Source of the DNA: Bradyrhizobium centrolobii
Lineage (GTDB): Bacteria; Pseudomonadota; Alphaproteobacteria; Rhizobiales; Xanthobacteraceae
Direction: 5' to 3'
Assembly (NCBI RefSeq): GCF_001641635.1
Contig: NZ_LUUB01000054.1
Location: 226,227 to 290,226, forward strand
DNA: 64,000 nt
In this document: one piece after another, positions 49,591-59,684 of the stretch
How the letters are laid out: every line of letters starts with the position of its first letter
How positions within the stretch are numbered: the stretch's first letter is position 1
Translations under genes and position numbers: made by a program
The notes under the pieces: model-generated
Told to the model about the DNA's origin: nothing
Seen by the model: only the letters and a program-made list of their open reading frames with translations
Database searches by the model: none

Positions 49591-50904
49591 TCAGACCTGG
49601 TAGTAGCGCTTCGCGCGCTCGGCGGCGCGTGCCGCCGCTTGTTGCGGTGTGGCCGAGCCGGAGGCGGCTTCCGCGAACATGTCGACTACGACGAAGTCGC
49701 CCATGACGGCGGCGGAGGCGTAGCCGAGATCGCCGGCATAGCCGTTGTCGCGGCAGCGCTTCAGACAGTCGCGATACGGCGTGATCTTGGGATCGGAGGT
49801 CCAGACCGGATTGTCGTTGTAGGCCGGCAGCGGCGGCGAGACGTAGCCGTTGGAAGCGACCTCCCACGCGTCGTAGTTCTCCTTGTCCCACATGAACTTG
49901 ATGTATTCCTTCACCGCCTTGGGATACTTCGAGTGCTTGTAGCCGTAGGCGACCAGCACGTTCTGCTGCTCGGTCGGCACACCGACCGGCCCGATCGGCA
50001 TCGGCGCGTGGTCCATATCCTTGGCGATCTCCTGCTGCTTGGGATCAGAGGAGGTCTTGCCCACGGTCCAGATCGAGATGCCGTTCAGCGTCAGGCTGAG
50101 TTCGCCGTTCAGGAAGGCCTTGTTGTTGTTGCTATCATTCCACGACAGCACGCCGGGAATGAACGTCGCGTAGAGCTGCTTGACGTATTCGAGTGCTGCG
50201 ATCGTCTCGGGCGAGTCGATCACGACCTCGTTCTTCTCGTTGACGACCTTGCCGCCGAACGCCCACAGCGCCCACTGGCACCAGCCGTTGGCATCGCCCG
50301 TGGCGTGGCCCAGCGCGAAGCCGGCCGGCGTGTTGTTCTTCTTCAACGCCTGGCACAGCTTGAGGAAGCCGGCGGTGTCCTTGGGGAATTCCTCGAAACC
50401 CGCGGCCTTCATGTGGCTGACGCGATAGTTGAGGCAGCCGCCGGTCGCGCCTTGCGGAATGGCGATCCAGCCATTGCCCTTCTTGCCGTAGCGCTCAGCG
50501 ACCGGATACCAGCCACCATATTTCGAGCCGAGATAGTCGGCGACGTCGGTGACGTCGATCAGCTTATCGGGGAATTTGTGGGGATCATCGAGCGTGCCGA
50601 TGATGAGGTCGGGACCGGCGCCGACATTGGCGGCGACCGCGGCCTTCGGCCGGATGTCTTCCCAGCTCTCGGCCTCGAGCTTCACCTTGACGCCGGTCTT
50701 CTCGGAGAACTTCTTGGTCTGCTCGGCGAACTTGTCGAACTCCGCCTGGATGAACTGCTTCCAGCGCAGCACGCGGATGGAGGCGTTCGGCTCCGGCACA
50801 TTGGTCCACTCCGCCGCGCGGACCGGCACGATTCCCGGGCCGGCCAGCACGGCTGCGCCGCCCAGGCCGGCTTTGAGCAAATCGCGCCTGTTGAAATCAC
50901 TCAT
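49591..50904 (-). CDS. sugar-binding protein of the ABC transporter, Tat-exported
   Basis: The 437-residue protein carries a twin-arginine signal (FNRRDLLKAGLGGAAVLAG) and then family 1 binding-protein features: ASIRVLRWKQFIQAEFDKFA, GAGPDLIIGTLDDPHKFPD, LNYRVSHMKAAGFEEFPKD, WCQWALWAFGGKVVNEKNE and NGISIWTVGKTSS. The product is periplasmic and delivers a sugar or sugar acid to the MalF/MalG pair. GGGAGAGAACG precedes the ATG at 50904. The closeness to dehydratase and dehydrogenase genes suggests a monosaccharide or aldonate ligand. Confidence 0.92.
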   Translation of the reverse strand: MSDFNRRDLLKAGLGGAAVLAGPGIVPVRAAEWTNVPEPNASIRVLRWKQFIQAEFDKFAEQTKKFSEKTGVKVKLEAESWEDIRPKAAVAANVGAGPDLIIGTLDDPHKFPDKLIDVTDVADYLGSKYGGWYPVAERYGKKGNGWIAIPQGATGGCLNYRVSHMKAAGFEEFPKDTAGFLKLCQALKKNNTPAGFALGHATGDANGWCQWALWAFGGKVVNEKNEVVIDSPETIAALEYVKQLYATFIPGVLSWNDSNNNKAFLNGELSLTLNGISIWTVGKTSSDPKQQEIAKDMDHAPMPIGPVGVPTEQQNVLVAYGYKHSKYPKAVKEYIKFMWDKENYDAWEVASNGYVSPPLPAYNDNPVWTSDPKITPYRDCLKRCRDNGYAGDLGYASAAVMGDFVVVDMFAEAASGSATPQQAAARAAERAKRYYQV

Positions 50905-50951
50905 CGTTCTCTCCCTGAATTTTATATTTGTGTTTGGTAGTTCTTACGTCG

Positions 50952-52013
<1,062 letters not shown>

Positions 52014-52159
52014 CTAGCTCCCTCCTCACGAGTCCACGACGCCTCTTGCGCCGCGACCGTCTTGTTCTTTCAGGCTTTACCGACCGAAGCCCCAGCTTAT
52101 CGGGCGACATTGTCAGCAGTTTGTGCGGTTTTGGCAATTTGTCTTTGGTTAGTATTTGC

Positions 52160-52173
52160 TGGTAGCGCTGTCA
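52160..52173. promoter_or_regulatory. LacI-type operator candidate 1
   Basis: TGGTAGCGCTGTCA is an imperfect palindrome around the central CG, with the TGGTAGCG half that also occurs at 53288-53301. It lies between the divergent ABC-transporter and lacI-type genes, 147 bases from one start and 43 from the other. Confidence 0.6.
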
Positions 52174-52215
52174 ACGTTCCTTTGTTTGCGGGAGTGCCTG
52201 TGCTAAGAGCAGCAA

Positions 52216-53316
52216 ATGGGTCGAAAGCGCACCAAGTCTGGCAAAATCCGGCTCGCGGAAGTCGCCGAGCTCGCCGGAGTCAGCCCGATCACGGCCTCCC
52301 GCTTCTTCCGCAATCCCGCGGCATTGTCGATCGCCAAGCGGGCCCGGGTCGAAAGCGCCGCCAAGGAGCTCGGCTATGTGCCGAACCTTGCGGCACGCGC
52401 GCTGGCGTCGCAGCGCACCGAGGTGATCGGTGTCTTGATTCCGTCACTGACCAACAACGTGTTCTCCGATGTGCTGCGCGGCATCTATGACGCGTCCGAA
52501 GGCAGCCGCTACTCGATCCAGTTGTCGAACACCCGCTACAGCATCCTCCAGGAGGAAAAGCTGCTGCGTCTGTTTCTGGCGCAGAAGCCGGCCGGACTGA
52601 TCGTGACCGGGATCGACCAGACCACGGAATCGCAGGCCATGCTCGAGGCCAGCGACTGCCCGATCGTGCAGATCATGGAAATCGGGCCCAATCCCGTCGA
52701 CATGATGATTGGCTTTTCGCACTATGATGCGGCGCGCGCGGCGATCGGCCATCTGTTCGACCAGGGCTACAACCGGATCGGCTTCGTCGGCGCGCGCATG
52801 GACCCAAGAGTGCAGCGGCGGCTCGACGGCTACCAGGCGGCGATGAAGGATGCCGGCCTGTTCGATTCGCGCCTGATCGTCGCCACCGCGACGCCGACCT
52901 CCGTCACGCTGGGCGGGGCATTGTTCACCGATCTGCTTTCGAAGGCGCCCGACATCGAGGCGGTGTTCTGTGCCAATGACGACCTCGCGCTCGGTGTGCT
53001 CTTTGAATGCCGGCGCCGCGAGATCGCGGTCCCCGAGCAGATCGCGATCATCGGCTTCAACGATCTCGAATTCATGGCCTCCGCCGTCCCTACCCTCACC
53101 AGCGTGCGCACCAATCGCTACGAGATGGGCAGGACCGCCGCCACGATGCTTATCGACGCTATCGAAGGACGGCGTCCGGAGCAGCCTGTGCTCGATCTCG
53201 GGTATCGCGTGATGGAGCGGCAGAGCTCGCTGGCCCGGCGTTCCGACAGCAGGCCGGCGCTTTCCGGTGAGGCTGCGGCGAACAAAATGGTAGCGTTACC
53301 AAGTGGCCATGATTAA
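52216..53316 (+). CDS. LacI-family regulator of the sugar-acid cluster
   Basis: The 366-residue protein has an N-terminal helix-turn-helix (IRLAEVAELAGVSPITASRF, then NPAALSIAKRARVESAAKEL) and a periplasmic-binding-like effector domain (VIGVLIPSLTNNVFSDVLRG, then VIGRIGFVGARMD-type residues in NRIGFVGARM, CANDDLALGVLFECRR, VPEQIAIIGFNDLEF). The arrangement is of the GntR/GalR kind. It is divergent from the ABC importer and upstream of the dehydratase, with LacI-type palindromes on both sides, so it likely represses both operons until the inducer appears. The inducer is unknown. Confidence 0.9.
   Translation: MGRKRTKSGKIRLAEVAELAGVSPITASRFFRNPAALSIAKRARVESAAKELGYVPNLAARALASQRTEVIGVLIPSLTNNVFSDVLRGIYDASEGSRYSIQLSNTRYSILQEEKLLRLFLAQKPAGLIVTGIDQTTESQAMLEASDCPIVQIMEIGPNPVDMMIGFSHYDAARAAIGHLFDQGYNRIGFVGARMDPRVQRRLDGYQAAMKDAGLFDSRLIVATATPTSVTLGGALFTDLLSKAPDIEAVFCANDDLALGVLFECRRREIAVPEQIAIIGFNDLEFMASAVPTLTSVRTNRYEMGRTAATMLIDAIEGRRPEQPVLDLGYRVMERQSSLARRSDSRPALSGEAAANKMVALPSGHD
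53288..53301. promoter_or_regulatory. LacI-type operator candidate 2
   Basis: TGGTAGCGTTACCA is a palindrome with perfect TGGTA/TACCA arms. It lies in the last codons of the LacI gene, about 138 bases upstream of the dehydratase ATG. It shares TGGTAGCG with the site at 52160, suggesting one regulator binds both. Confidence 0.65.
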
Positions 53317-53438
53317 TATCGAACTTGTGAGGAAACGGCCCGCCAGCGGGGCGGCGATTCATCGTTCGCGCCGCTGGGCATCGCACAAGCCGACACCATG
53401 AAACGGACGCCAGTGCGTTTGCATTGCAGGAGAAACCA

Positions 53439-55268
53439 ATGACAAAAAAACCAACCAACGGGCACGCGCCCGCCAGCAACGGCAGCCGCCGGCACCTTCG
53501 CTCCCAGGAATGGTTCAACAACCCGCATAATCCGGGCATGACCGCGCTCTATATGGAGCGCTACCTCAATTACGGCCTCACCCGCGCCGAGCTGCAGTCC
53601 GGCAAGCCCATCATCGGCATCGCCCAGACCGGCAACGACCTCTCGCCCTGCAACCGCCACCATATCGAGCTCGCCCACCGCGTCCGCGAGGGCATCCGCG
53701 AGGCCGGCGGCATTGCGATGGAATTCCCCACCCATCCGATCCAGGAGACCGGTAAGCGCCCGACCGCGGCGCTCGATCGCAACCTCGCCTATCTTGGCCT
53801 GGTGGAGATCCTCTACGGTTACCCGCTCGACGGCGTGGTGCTCACCACCGGCTGCGACAAGACCACGCCGGCCTGCATGATGGCCGCCGCCACAGTGAAC
53901 CTGCCTGCGATCGTGCTGTCCGGCGGCCCGATGCTCAACGGCTGGCACGATGGCGAGCGCACCGGCTCCGGCACCATCGTCTGGAAGTCGCGCGAGCGGC
54001 TTGCTGCCGGCGAGATCGACTATGAGGAGTTCATGGAGATCGTGGCATCGTCGGCGCCCTCGGTCGGCCATTGCAACACCATGGGCACCGCCTCGACCAT
54101 GAACTCGCTCGCCGAAGCACTCGGCATGTCGCTGCCGGGCTGCGCGGCGATCCCGGCGCCCTACCGCGAGCGCGGCCAGATCGCCTATGAGACCGGCAAG
54201 CGCATCGTCGAGATGGTCTGGGAGGATCTGAAGCCCTCGGACATCCTGACCCGGAAGGCGTTCGAGAACTGTATCGTGATCAATTCGGCGATCGGCGGCT
54301 CGACCAACGCGCCGATCCACATCAATGCGCTGGCGCGCCACATCGGCGTGGAGCTGTCGATCGACGACTGGCAGAAGTTTGGCCACGACGTGCCGTTGCT
54401 CGTGAACATGCAACCCGCCGGCTTCTATCTCGGCGAGGAGTTTCACCGCGCGGGCGGCGTGCCAGCCGTGGTGCGCGAGCTGATGCAGCACAAGCGCATT
54501 CATGAGGACGCGATCACCGTCAACGGCCGTCCGATCGGCGAGAACTGCAAGAATGCATCCAAGCCCGACGGCGATGTGGTCTGGAATTACGACAAGCCGC
54601 TGGTGAAGGATGCAGGCTTCCTGGTGCTGAAGGGTAACCTGTTTGATTCAGCCATCATGAAGACCAGCGTGATCTCCAAGGAGTTTCGCGATCGCTATCT
54701 CAGCAACCCGAAGGACCTCAACGCCTTCGAGGGCCGCGCCATCGTGTTCGAGGGACCCGAGGACTATCACGAGCGGATCGACGATCCCTCCCTCGACATC
54801 GACGAGCGCTGCGTGCTGTTCATCCGCGGCACCGGGCCGATCGGCTATCCCGGCGGCGCCGAGGTCGTGAACATGCAGCCGCCGGCGGCGCTGATCAAAC
54901 GCGGCATCCTGTCCCTGCCCTGCATCGGCGACGGCCGCCAGTCCGGTACCTCGGGCTCGCCGTCGATCCTGAATGCCTCGCCGGAAGCCGCGGCCAACGG
55001 GGGCCTTGCGATCCTCAAGACCGGCGACAAGGTGCGCATCGACCTCAACAAGGGCAGCGCCAACATCCTGATCTCCGACGACGAGGTGAAGAAGCGCCAC
55101 GCCGAGCTGAAGGCCAATGGCGGCTTCAAGCATCCGCCGAACCAGACGCCCTGGCAGGAGATCTATCGCAACACCGTCGGCCAGCAGTCGACCGGCGCCT
55201 GCATGGAGCTCGCCACGCGCTATCAGAACGTCGCCGGCACGTTCGGCGTGGCGCGGGATAACCACTAG
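53439..55268 (+). CDS. IlvD/Edd-family sugar-acid dehydratase (xylonate/arabinonate-type)
   Basis: The 609-residue protein is an Fe-S dependent dehydratase. The cluster-binding cysteines lie in [32 protein letters not shown] and [20 protein letters not shown], followed by [20 protein letters not shown] and the C-terminal [20 protein letters not shown]. Length and the N-terminal [20 protein letters not shown] block resemble D-xylonate dehydratases such as Caulobacter XylD more than IlvD or Edd. It removes water from an aldonate to a 2-keto-3-deoxy acid. GGAGAAACC precedes the ATG at 53439. The next genes are sugar dehydrogenases. Confidence 0.88.
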   Translation: MTKKPTNGHAPASNGSRRHLRSQEWFNNPHNPGMTALYMERYLNYGLTRAELQSGKPIIGIAQTGNDLSPCNRHHIELAHRVREGIREAGGIAMEFPTHPIQETGKRPTAALDRNLAYLGLVEILYGYPLDGVVLTTGCDKTTPACMMAAATVNLPAIVLSGGPMLNGWHDGERTGSGTIVWKSRERLAAGEIDYEEFMEIVASSAPSVGHCNTMGTASTMNSLAEALGMSLPGCAAIPAPYRERGQIAYETGKRIVEMVWEDLKPSDILTRKAFENCIVINSAIGGSTNAPIHINALARHIGVELSIDDWQKFGHDVPLLVNMQPAGFYLGEEFHRAGGVPAVVRELMQHKRIHEDAITVNGRPIGENCKNASKPDGDVVWNYDKPLVKDAGFLVLKGNLFDSAIMKTSVISKEFRDRYLSNPKDLNAFEGRAIVFEGPEDYHERIDDPSLDIDERCVLFIRGTGPIGYPGGAEVVNMQPPAALIKRGILSLPCIGDGRQSGTSGSPSILNASPEAAANGGLAILKTGDKVRIDLNKGSANILISDDEVKKRHAELKANGGFKHPPNQTPWQEIYRNTVGQQSTGACMELATRYQNVAGTFGVARDNH

Positions 55269-55276
55269 CGAAGATC

Positions 55277-55464
55277 GTCATTCCGGGGCGCGACGCAGTC
55301 GCGAGCCCGGAATCCATAGCCACGCCCGCGCTTGCGGCTTGCCGCATTCGCGGTAAAACCAAAAACAGAGCGTCTGCTCATATCGTTTGCGCGAATGGCC
55401 CAAGGGCCACGCGCGCCGGGAGATGGATTCCGGGGCTGTGCCTTACGGCGCATCCCGGAATGAC
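55277..55464. repeat. REP-like element, copy C (long form)
   Basis: GTCATTCCGGGGCGCGACGC at 55277 and CATCCCGGAATGAC at 55451-55464 are inverted ends of a 188-base element, with GCCCGGAATCCAT and ATGGATTCCGGGGC as inner arms. The interval fills most of the space between the dehydratase and the first SDR gene. Confidence 0.7.
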
Positions 55465-55490
55465 GCCAGCATTCAGAGGAGAAGAACAAA

Positions 55491-56222
55491 ATGGCAGACC
55501 GCCTCAAGGGAAAGCGCGCCGTTGTCACCGCCGCAGCGGCGGGCATCGGGCGCGCATGCGCGATCGCATTCGCGCGTGAAGGCGCGACCGTGATCGCCAC
55601 CGACATCAATGAGAGTGGCATCGCCACGCTTGGCAATGAAGGCGTCGCCGAGACGGCAAAGCTCGACGTTCGCAACACCGCCGACGTCAACGCCTTCTCC
55701 AAGCGCATCGGCAAGGTCGACATCCTGCTCAACGCGGCGGGCTTCGTGCATCACGGAACCATTTTGGACTGCTCGGAGGAGGACTGGGACTTCTCGTTCG
55801 ACCTCAACGTCAAGTCCATGCACCGGACCATCAAGGCGTTTCTGCCGGCGATGCTGGCAGGTGGAGGCGGCAGCATCGTCAACATCTCGTCTTGCGCGGC
55901 GCTGCGGCCACCGGCCAACCGTTATGTCTACAGCGCGTCCAAGGCGGCGGTGTCGTTGCTGACTCGCGCGGTTGCGCTCGACTTCATCACGCAAGGCATT
56001 CGCTGCAACAGCATCTGCCCCGGCACCGTCGAGACACCGTCGATGCTTGATCGCGCTGCCGCCCAGGGACCGCAGGGCAAGGAGATGTTCATCTCCCGCC
56101 AGAAGATGGGCCGGCTCGGCACCGCTGAGGAAATCGCGGCCATGGCCGTCTATCTCGGCAGTGACGAAAGCGCATTCACCACCGGCGTCGACCTCGTCGT
56201 CGATGGCGGCTACATGCTCTGA
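55491..56222 (+). CDS. SDR dehydrogenase (2-keto-3-deoxy sugar acid/DHRS6-like)
   Basis: The 243-residue classical SDR has the glycine motif TAAAAGIGRACAIAFAREGA (a variant TGxxxGIG), the NAG-like LLNAAGFVHHGT and the catalytic Ser-Tyr-Lys in IVNISSCAALRP and YVYSASKAAVSLLTRAVALD. The short coenzyme segment ATDINESGIATL has an Asp that selects NAD. Overall it resembles bacterial 2-keto-3-deoxy-L-fuconate dehydrogenase and the DHRS6 group. It probably oxidises an intermediate of the aldonate pathway. A REP element lies just upstream. Confidence 0.8.
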   Translation: MADRLKGKRAVVTAAAAGIGRACAIAFAREGATVIATDINESGIATLGNEGVAETAKLDVRNTADVNAFSKRIGKVDILLNAAGFVHHGTILDCSEEDWDFSFDLNVKSMHRTIKAFLPAMLAGGGGSIVNISSCAALRPPANRYVYSASKAAVSLLTRAVALDFITQGIRCNSICPGTVETPSMLDRAAAQGPQGKEMFISRQKMGRLGTAEEIAAMAVYLGSDESAFTTGVDLVVDGGYML

Positions 56223-56226
56223 TCAC

Positions 56227-56333
56227 TCCTCATCCCGAGGAGGCGCAATCAGCGCAGTCTCGAGGGATGGGCCACGGGCTTCATGGTTCGAGACGCGCGC
56301 AAGTGCGCGCTCCTCACCATGAGGGATAGCGAG
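56227..56333. repeat. dispersed palindromic repeat between SDR genes
   Basis: CCTCATCCCGAGGAGGCGC at the left and CTCACCATGAGGGATAGCG at the right, with AGACGCGCGCAAGTGCGCGC inside, make an element of inverted arms like those scattered in Bradyrhizobium intergenic regions. It separates the two dehydrogenase genes. Confidence 0.5.
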
Positions 56334-56344
56334 GGATTTCCCGC

Positions 56345-57091
56345 ATGAACAAGATTGATCTCAACGGGCACGTCGCTATCGTCACCGGCGGCGCGCAGGG
56401 CTTTGGCCGCGCCATTGCCGAGCGTTTCGTCGCTTCCGGCGCCAAGGTCGCGATCTGGGATTTTGACGCTGGCCTGGCCGAGAAGACGGCGACGGACATC
56501 GGCGGCGACGTCCGCGTCTTCAAGGTCGACGTCACCGATACCGCAGCAGTTGAGACCGCCCGCGATGCCACGCTGGCCGCCTTCGGCAGGATCGACATCC
56601 TCGTCAACAATGCCGGCATTGCCGGCATCAACAAGAGCGTCTGGGAGACCGACCTCGAGGAGTGGCGGAAAGTCCTGCGCATCAATCTCGACGGCCCCTT
56701 CATCTGCTGCAAGGCGATCGTGCCCGCCATGCTCAGGCAGAAATACGGGCGGATCGTGAACATCGCCTCGATCGCCGGCAAGGAAGGCAATCCGAACGCG
56801 GCGCATTACTCGGCCTCCAAGGCCGGCCTGATCGCGCTGACCAAATCGCTCGGCAAGGAGCTCGCCGCGCATGACATCTTGGTGAATGCGGTGACGCCTG
56901 CCGCGGCCAAGACCGCGATCTTCGACCAGATGACGCAGCAACACATCGATTTCATGCTGTCGAAGATCCCGAAAGGCCGCTTCGTGCTGGTGGAAGAGCT
57001 CGCCGCGATGGTGGCCTGGCTCGCATCCGAAGATTGTGCCTTCTCCACCGGCGCGGTGTTTGATATCTCCGGCGGCCGGGCGACCTACTGA
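56345..57091 (+). CDS. SDR oxidoreductase (aldose 1-dehydrogenase/FabG-like)
   Basis: The 248-residue protein has TGGAQGFGRAIAERFVASGA, the NNAG motif in ILVNNAGIAGINKS, the catalytic Ser in IVNIASIAGKEGN and YSASKAGLIALTKSLGKEL with Tyr and Lys, and a closing ISGGRATY. The coenzyme-selecting acidic residue IWDFDAGLAEK suggests NAD. By context it may oxidise the sugar at C1 ahead of the dehydratase, but a FabG-type reductase or gluconate dehydrogenase cannot be excluded. The ATG lies 12 bases past the repeat. Confidence 0.8.
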   Translation: MNKIDLNGHVAIVTGGAQGFGRAIAERFVASGAKVAIWDFDAGLAEKTATDIGGDVRVFKVDVTDTAAVETARDATLAAFGRIDILVNNAGIAGINKSVWETDLEEWRKVLRINLDGPFICCKAIVPAMLRQKYGRIVNIASIAGKEGNPNAAHYSASKAGLIALTKSLGKELAAHDILVNAVTPAAAKTAIFDQMTQQHIDFMLSKIPKGRFVLVEELAAMVAWLASEDCAFSTGAVFDISGGRATY

Positions 57092-57129
57092 GAACCTGCT
57101 GAGACATGGGCCGCCCGAGGGGGCGGACC

Positions 57130-58287
57130 ATGCAGCTTGGGCGTCGGGGTTTTGTGAAGTTCGCAGCGGGCGCAGGCGCGCTGCCGCTGCTGTCGCGCGG
57201 TGCGCTCGCGCAACTCGCGCCCAACCCGCCGAGCATCCGCCCGCCCTCGCCGGCCGAGCGCGGCGCCATGGCACGCCTCGCGCACAGCTTCATGGACAAG
57301 TACGGCGCGCCGGCACTGTCCGTTGCTATCGGCTATGCCGGCACGATCGTCCATGAGGACGCCTTCGGTCTTGCCGATATCGAGCGGAACGAGGCCGTGA
57401 CGCCGCAGCATCTGTTCCGGATCGCCAGCGTCAGCAAGATGATCACCTCGGTCACGATCTTCCGCCTGATCGAGGAGAACCGCCTCAAGCTGACGGATCG
57501 CGTGTTCGGCCCGGGCGCGCTGCTCGGCACCGATTACGGACAGCCGCCCTACTCTGCCGGCATCGACCAGATCACGCTCGAGCATCTGCTGACCCACACA
57601 GCCGGTGGCTGGAGCAATGACAACCGCGATCCCATGTTCACGCATCCGCGGATGGATAATGCCCAGCTCATCACCTGGACGCTCGCCAACCGGCCGCTGG
57701 ACCGCCCGCCGGGCCAGCGCTACGCCTACTCCAATTTCGGCTATTGCGTGGTGGGCCGGATCATCGAGAAGCTGACCGGCCAGCCCTACGCCGACTACGT
57801 CCGCGCCGAGGTGCTCGGCCTCTGCGGCGTCGCCGACATGTCGATCGCGGGCAATACCCGTGACCAGCGCCAGGCCGGCGAAGTCGCCTATTATGGCCAG
57901 GGCGAGAGCCCCTACGACATGAACGTCAGGCGGATGGATTCTCACGGCGGCTGGATCGCGACGCCCGCCGACCTCGTGCGGTTCCTGATGCATATCGACG
58001 GCTACGCGAGGCCAGCGGACATCCTGCGGCCGCGGACGATCCAGACCATGACCACCGCCCCCGCCGTCAGCCCGGATTATGCCAAGGGCTTTTGCGTCAA
58101 CAAATTCGGCAATTGGTGGCACAATGGCAGCCTGCCGGGCACGAGCACGATTGCCGTGCGCACCCACGGCGGCTTCTGTTGGGCCGCCTTCACCAACACA
58201 AGACGCAGGAATTCCGACATGGATGGCGATCTCGACAATCTCAACTGGAACATGGCGCGCCAGGTCGCCGAATGGCGGGTGGCCTGA
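57130..58287 (+). CDS. serine hydrolase of the beta-lactamase/PBP4* family, Tat-exported
   Basis: The 385-residue protein has a twin-arginine signal (LGRRGFVKFAAGAGALPLL) and the class C-type motifs: Ser-x-x-Lys in FRIASVSKMITSVTIFRLI, Tyr-x-Asn in RYAYSNFGYCVVGRIIEK, and His-x-Gly in WWHNGSLPGTSTIAV. It may be a periplasmic esterase, peptidase or carboxypeptidase; substrate unknown. ATG at 57130 has GAGGGGGCGG upstream; an in-frame start 24 bases earlier is less likely. It follows the SDR gene by 38 bases. Confidence 0.85.
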   Translation: MQLGRRGFVKFAAGAGALPLLSRGALAQLAPNPPSIRPPSPAERGAMARLAHSFMDKYGAPALSVAIGYAGTIVHEDAFGLADIERNEAVTPQHLFRIASVSKMITSVTIFRLIEENRLKLTDRVFGPGALLGTDYGQPPYSAGIDQITLEHLLTHTAGGWSNDNRDPMFTHPRMDNAQLITWTLANRPLDRPPGQRYAYSNFGYCVVGRIIEKLTGQPYADYVRAEVLGLCGVADMSIAGNTRDQRQAGEVAYYGQGESPYDMNVRRMDSHGGWIATPADLVRFLMHIDGYARPADILRPRTIQTMTTAPAVSPDYAKGFCVNKFGNWWHNGSLPGTSTIAVRTHGGFCWAAFTNTRRRNSDMDGDLDNLNWNMARQVAEWRVA

Positions 58288-58290
58288 GCC

Positions 58291-58680
58291 ATGTTCCGGG
58301 AAGGCGGATGCCTGTGCGGCGCGGTGCGGTTCAAGGCGGAGGGCGAGCCGCTCAATGTCCGCATCTGCCACTGCCGCCTTTGCCAGAAGGCGATGGGCTC
58401 GCCCTTCTTCGCCCGCGCTCAGTTCGATCAGAAGGACCTGACGGTCGAGGGCGACACCGGGCGCTATGCGTCCTCGGAGAACATCGATCGCGTCTTCTGC
58501 AAGCGCTGCGGCACGCGGCTGTTTTCCTGGCGGCGTAACGGCACGCTGGCCGGCGTCGCGCTGGCGACCTTCGACGACCGCAACGCCTTCGCGCCGACCG
58601 AGCACATCTGGGTGTCGGAAAAGATCGCCTGGCTGAACCTCGACGACGGCCTGCCGCAATATCCGACGATCCCGGCGTGA
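58291..58680 (+). CDS. GFA-family (glutathione-dependent formaldehyde-activating-like) protein
   Basis: The 129-residue protein has zinc-site cysteines in GGCLCGAVRF, ICHCRLCQKAMG and VFCKRCGTRLFSW. It matches the CENP-V/GFA fold. Most family members are of unknown function and do not condense formaldehyde, so no reaction is assigned. Its ATG lies three bases past the hydrolase stop, so they are probably co-transcribed. Confidence 0.85.
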   Translation: MFREGGCLCGAVRFKAEGEPLNVRICHCRLCQKAMGSPFFARAQFDQKDLTVEGDTGRYASSENIDRVFCKRCGTRLFSWRRNGTLAGVALATFDDRNAFAPTEHIWVSEKIAWLNLDDGLPQYPTIPA

Positions 58681-58682
58681 CG

Positions 58683-59606
58683 TCAGGATCGGCTTGAGGC
58701 GGACGCGCTGGCGGCCTGAATACGCTGGGCCGTGGTCGTGGCGATCCAGATCCCGGCAAAGACCGCGACAATGCCCGCCACGAGATTCCAGCGTAGCGGC
58801 TCGTGCAGCAGGTAAGCACCGACCAGCGACGCCGTGATCGGATTGACCGTCACCGAGATTGCCACGCGCGTCGGCGTCGTTCGCTCGAGCGCGAACGCCC
58901 AGAGATAGAACGTCAGCGCGGCGCCGAAGGCGCCGAGATAGGAAGCCGCCAGCCATTGCGGCGTGCCGAAGCCTGCGACCGGAGCGAAGCTGCCGCGCAG
59001 GCAAGAGAGCAGAATGAGGCAGGCCGCGCCTGCAGCCATGCTCATCGTCGTGAAGCCGATCGGACTGGAGCGCCGGATCAGCGGCTTTGACCAGATGCCG
59101 TACAGCGCCATGCACAGTGCAGCGGCGACCATCAGCAGATCGCCGCGCCAGGCGCCCGATGGCGCCGAGGTGAGATCAGTGAGCAGCGCGACGGCAACAC
59201 CTGACGTCGCGACCACAACACCAACCGATTTGCGCCAGGTCAGGGCTTCGCTGCCGAGCGCCGCGCCGATCAGCAGCGTCAGCAGGGGAAGCGTCGACAA
59301 GGCGAGCGCCCCGCGCGCCGCGGTCGTGAAGATGAGGGACGCATTGAACAGGATTGGAAACAGCGCAAAGAACAGAAAGCCGAGCCCGGCCGCGGCAGCC
59401 CAGTCCCCTCGCCGCGGCCAGCGATCGCCGCGAACGATGGTCAGAGGCAACAGCAGCAGAAAGCCGATGCCGAACCGGAACGAGCCGATCGCAAGCGGAT
59501 CGATCGCATTGACGAGATAGCGCGTGGCGCCGATCGAGGTGCCGCCCAGCGCACTCGACAGCACCGCGGCCAAAACGCCGGAGATCTCGCCCATGTCCCT
59601 TCCCAT
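58683..59606 (-). CDS. EamA/DMT-family transporter
   Basis: The 307-residue protein has ten transmembrane helices in two EamA repeats, with ISGVLAAVLSSALGGTSIGA, FLLLLPLTIVRGDRWPRRGD, LTWRKSVGVVVATSGVAVAL and VNPITASLVGAYLLHEPLRW. Such transporters export amino acids, nucleosides or other metabolites; the substrate is unknown. ATG at 59606 or 59594 may be the start. It is divergent from a LysR gene, a frequent regulator-transporter pairing. Confidence 0.88.
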   Translation of the reverse strand: MGRDMGEISGVLAAVLSSALGGTSIGATRYLVNAIDPLAIGSFRFGIGFLLLLPLTIVRGDRWPRRGDWAAAAGLGFLFFALFPILFNASLIFTTAARGALALSTLPLLTLLIGAALGSEALTWRKSVGVVVATSGVAVALLTDLTSAPSGAWRGDLLMVAAALCMALYGIWSKPLIRRSSPIGFTTMSMAAGAACLILLSCLRGSFAPVAGFGTPQWLAASYLGAFGAALTFYLWAFALERTTPTRVAISVTVNPITASLVGAYLLHEPLRWNLVAGIVAVFAGIWIATTTAQRIQAASASASSRS

Positions 59607-59684
59607 TCACGACTTTGCAAACAGCATACGAGGCGCGCCGAAACAGGGAATGGAATTTCCGTCATGCTGGGATAACGTTTCGTC

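Noticed and set aside
57085..59115. Long minus-strand open frame opposite the serine hydrolase and GFA genes
   Set aside because: The opposite strand has catalytic motifs for the serine hydrolase and GFA proteins; this frame is a coding-bias shadow with no domain.
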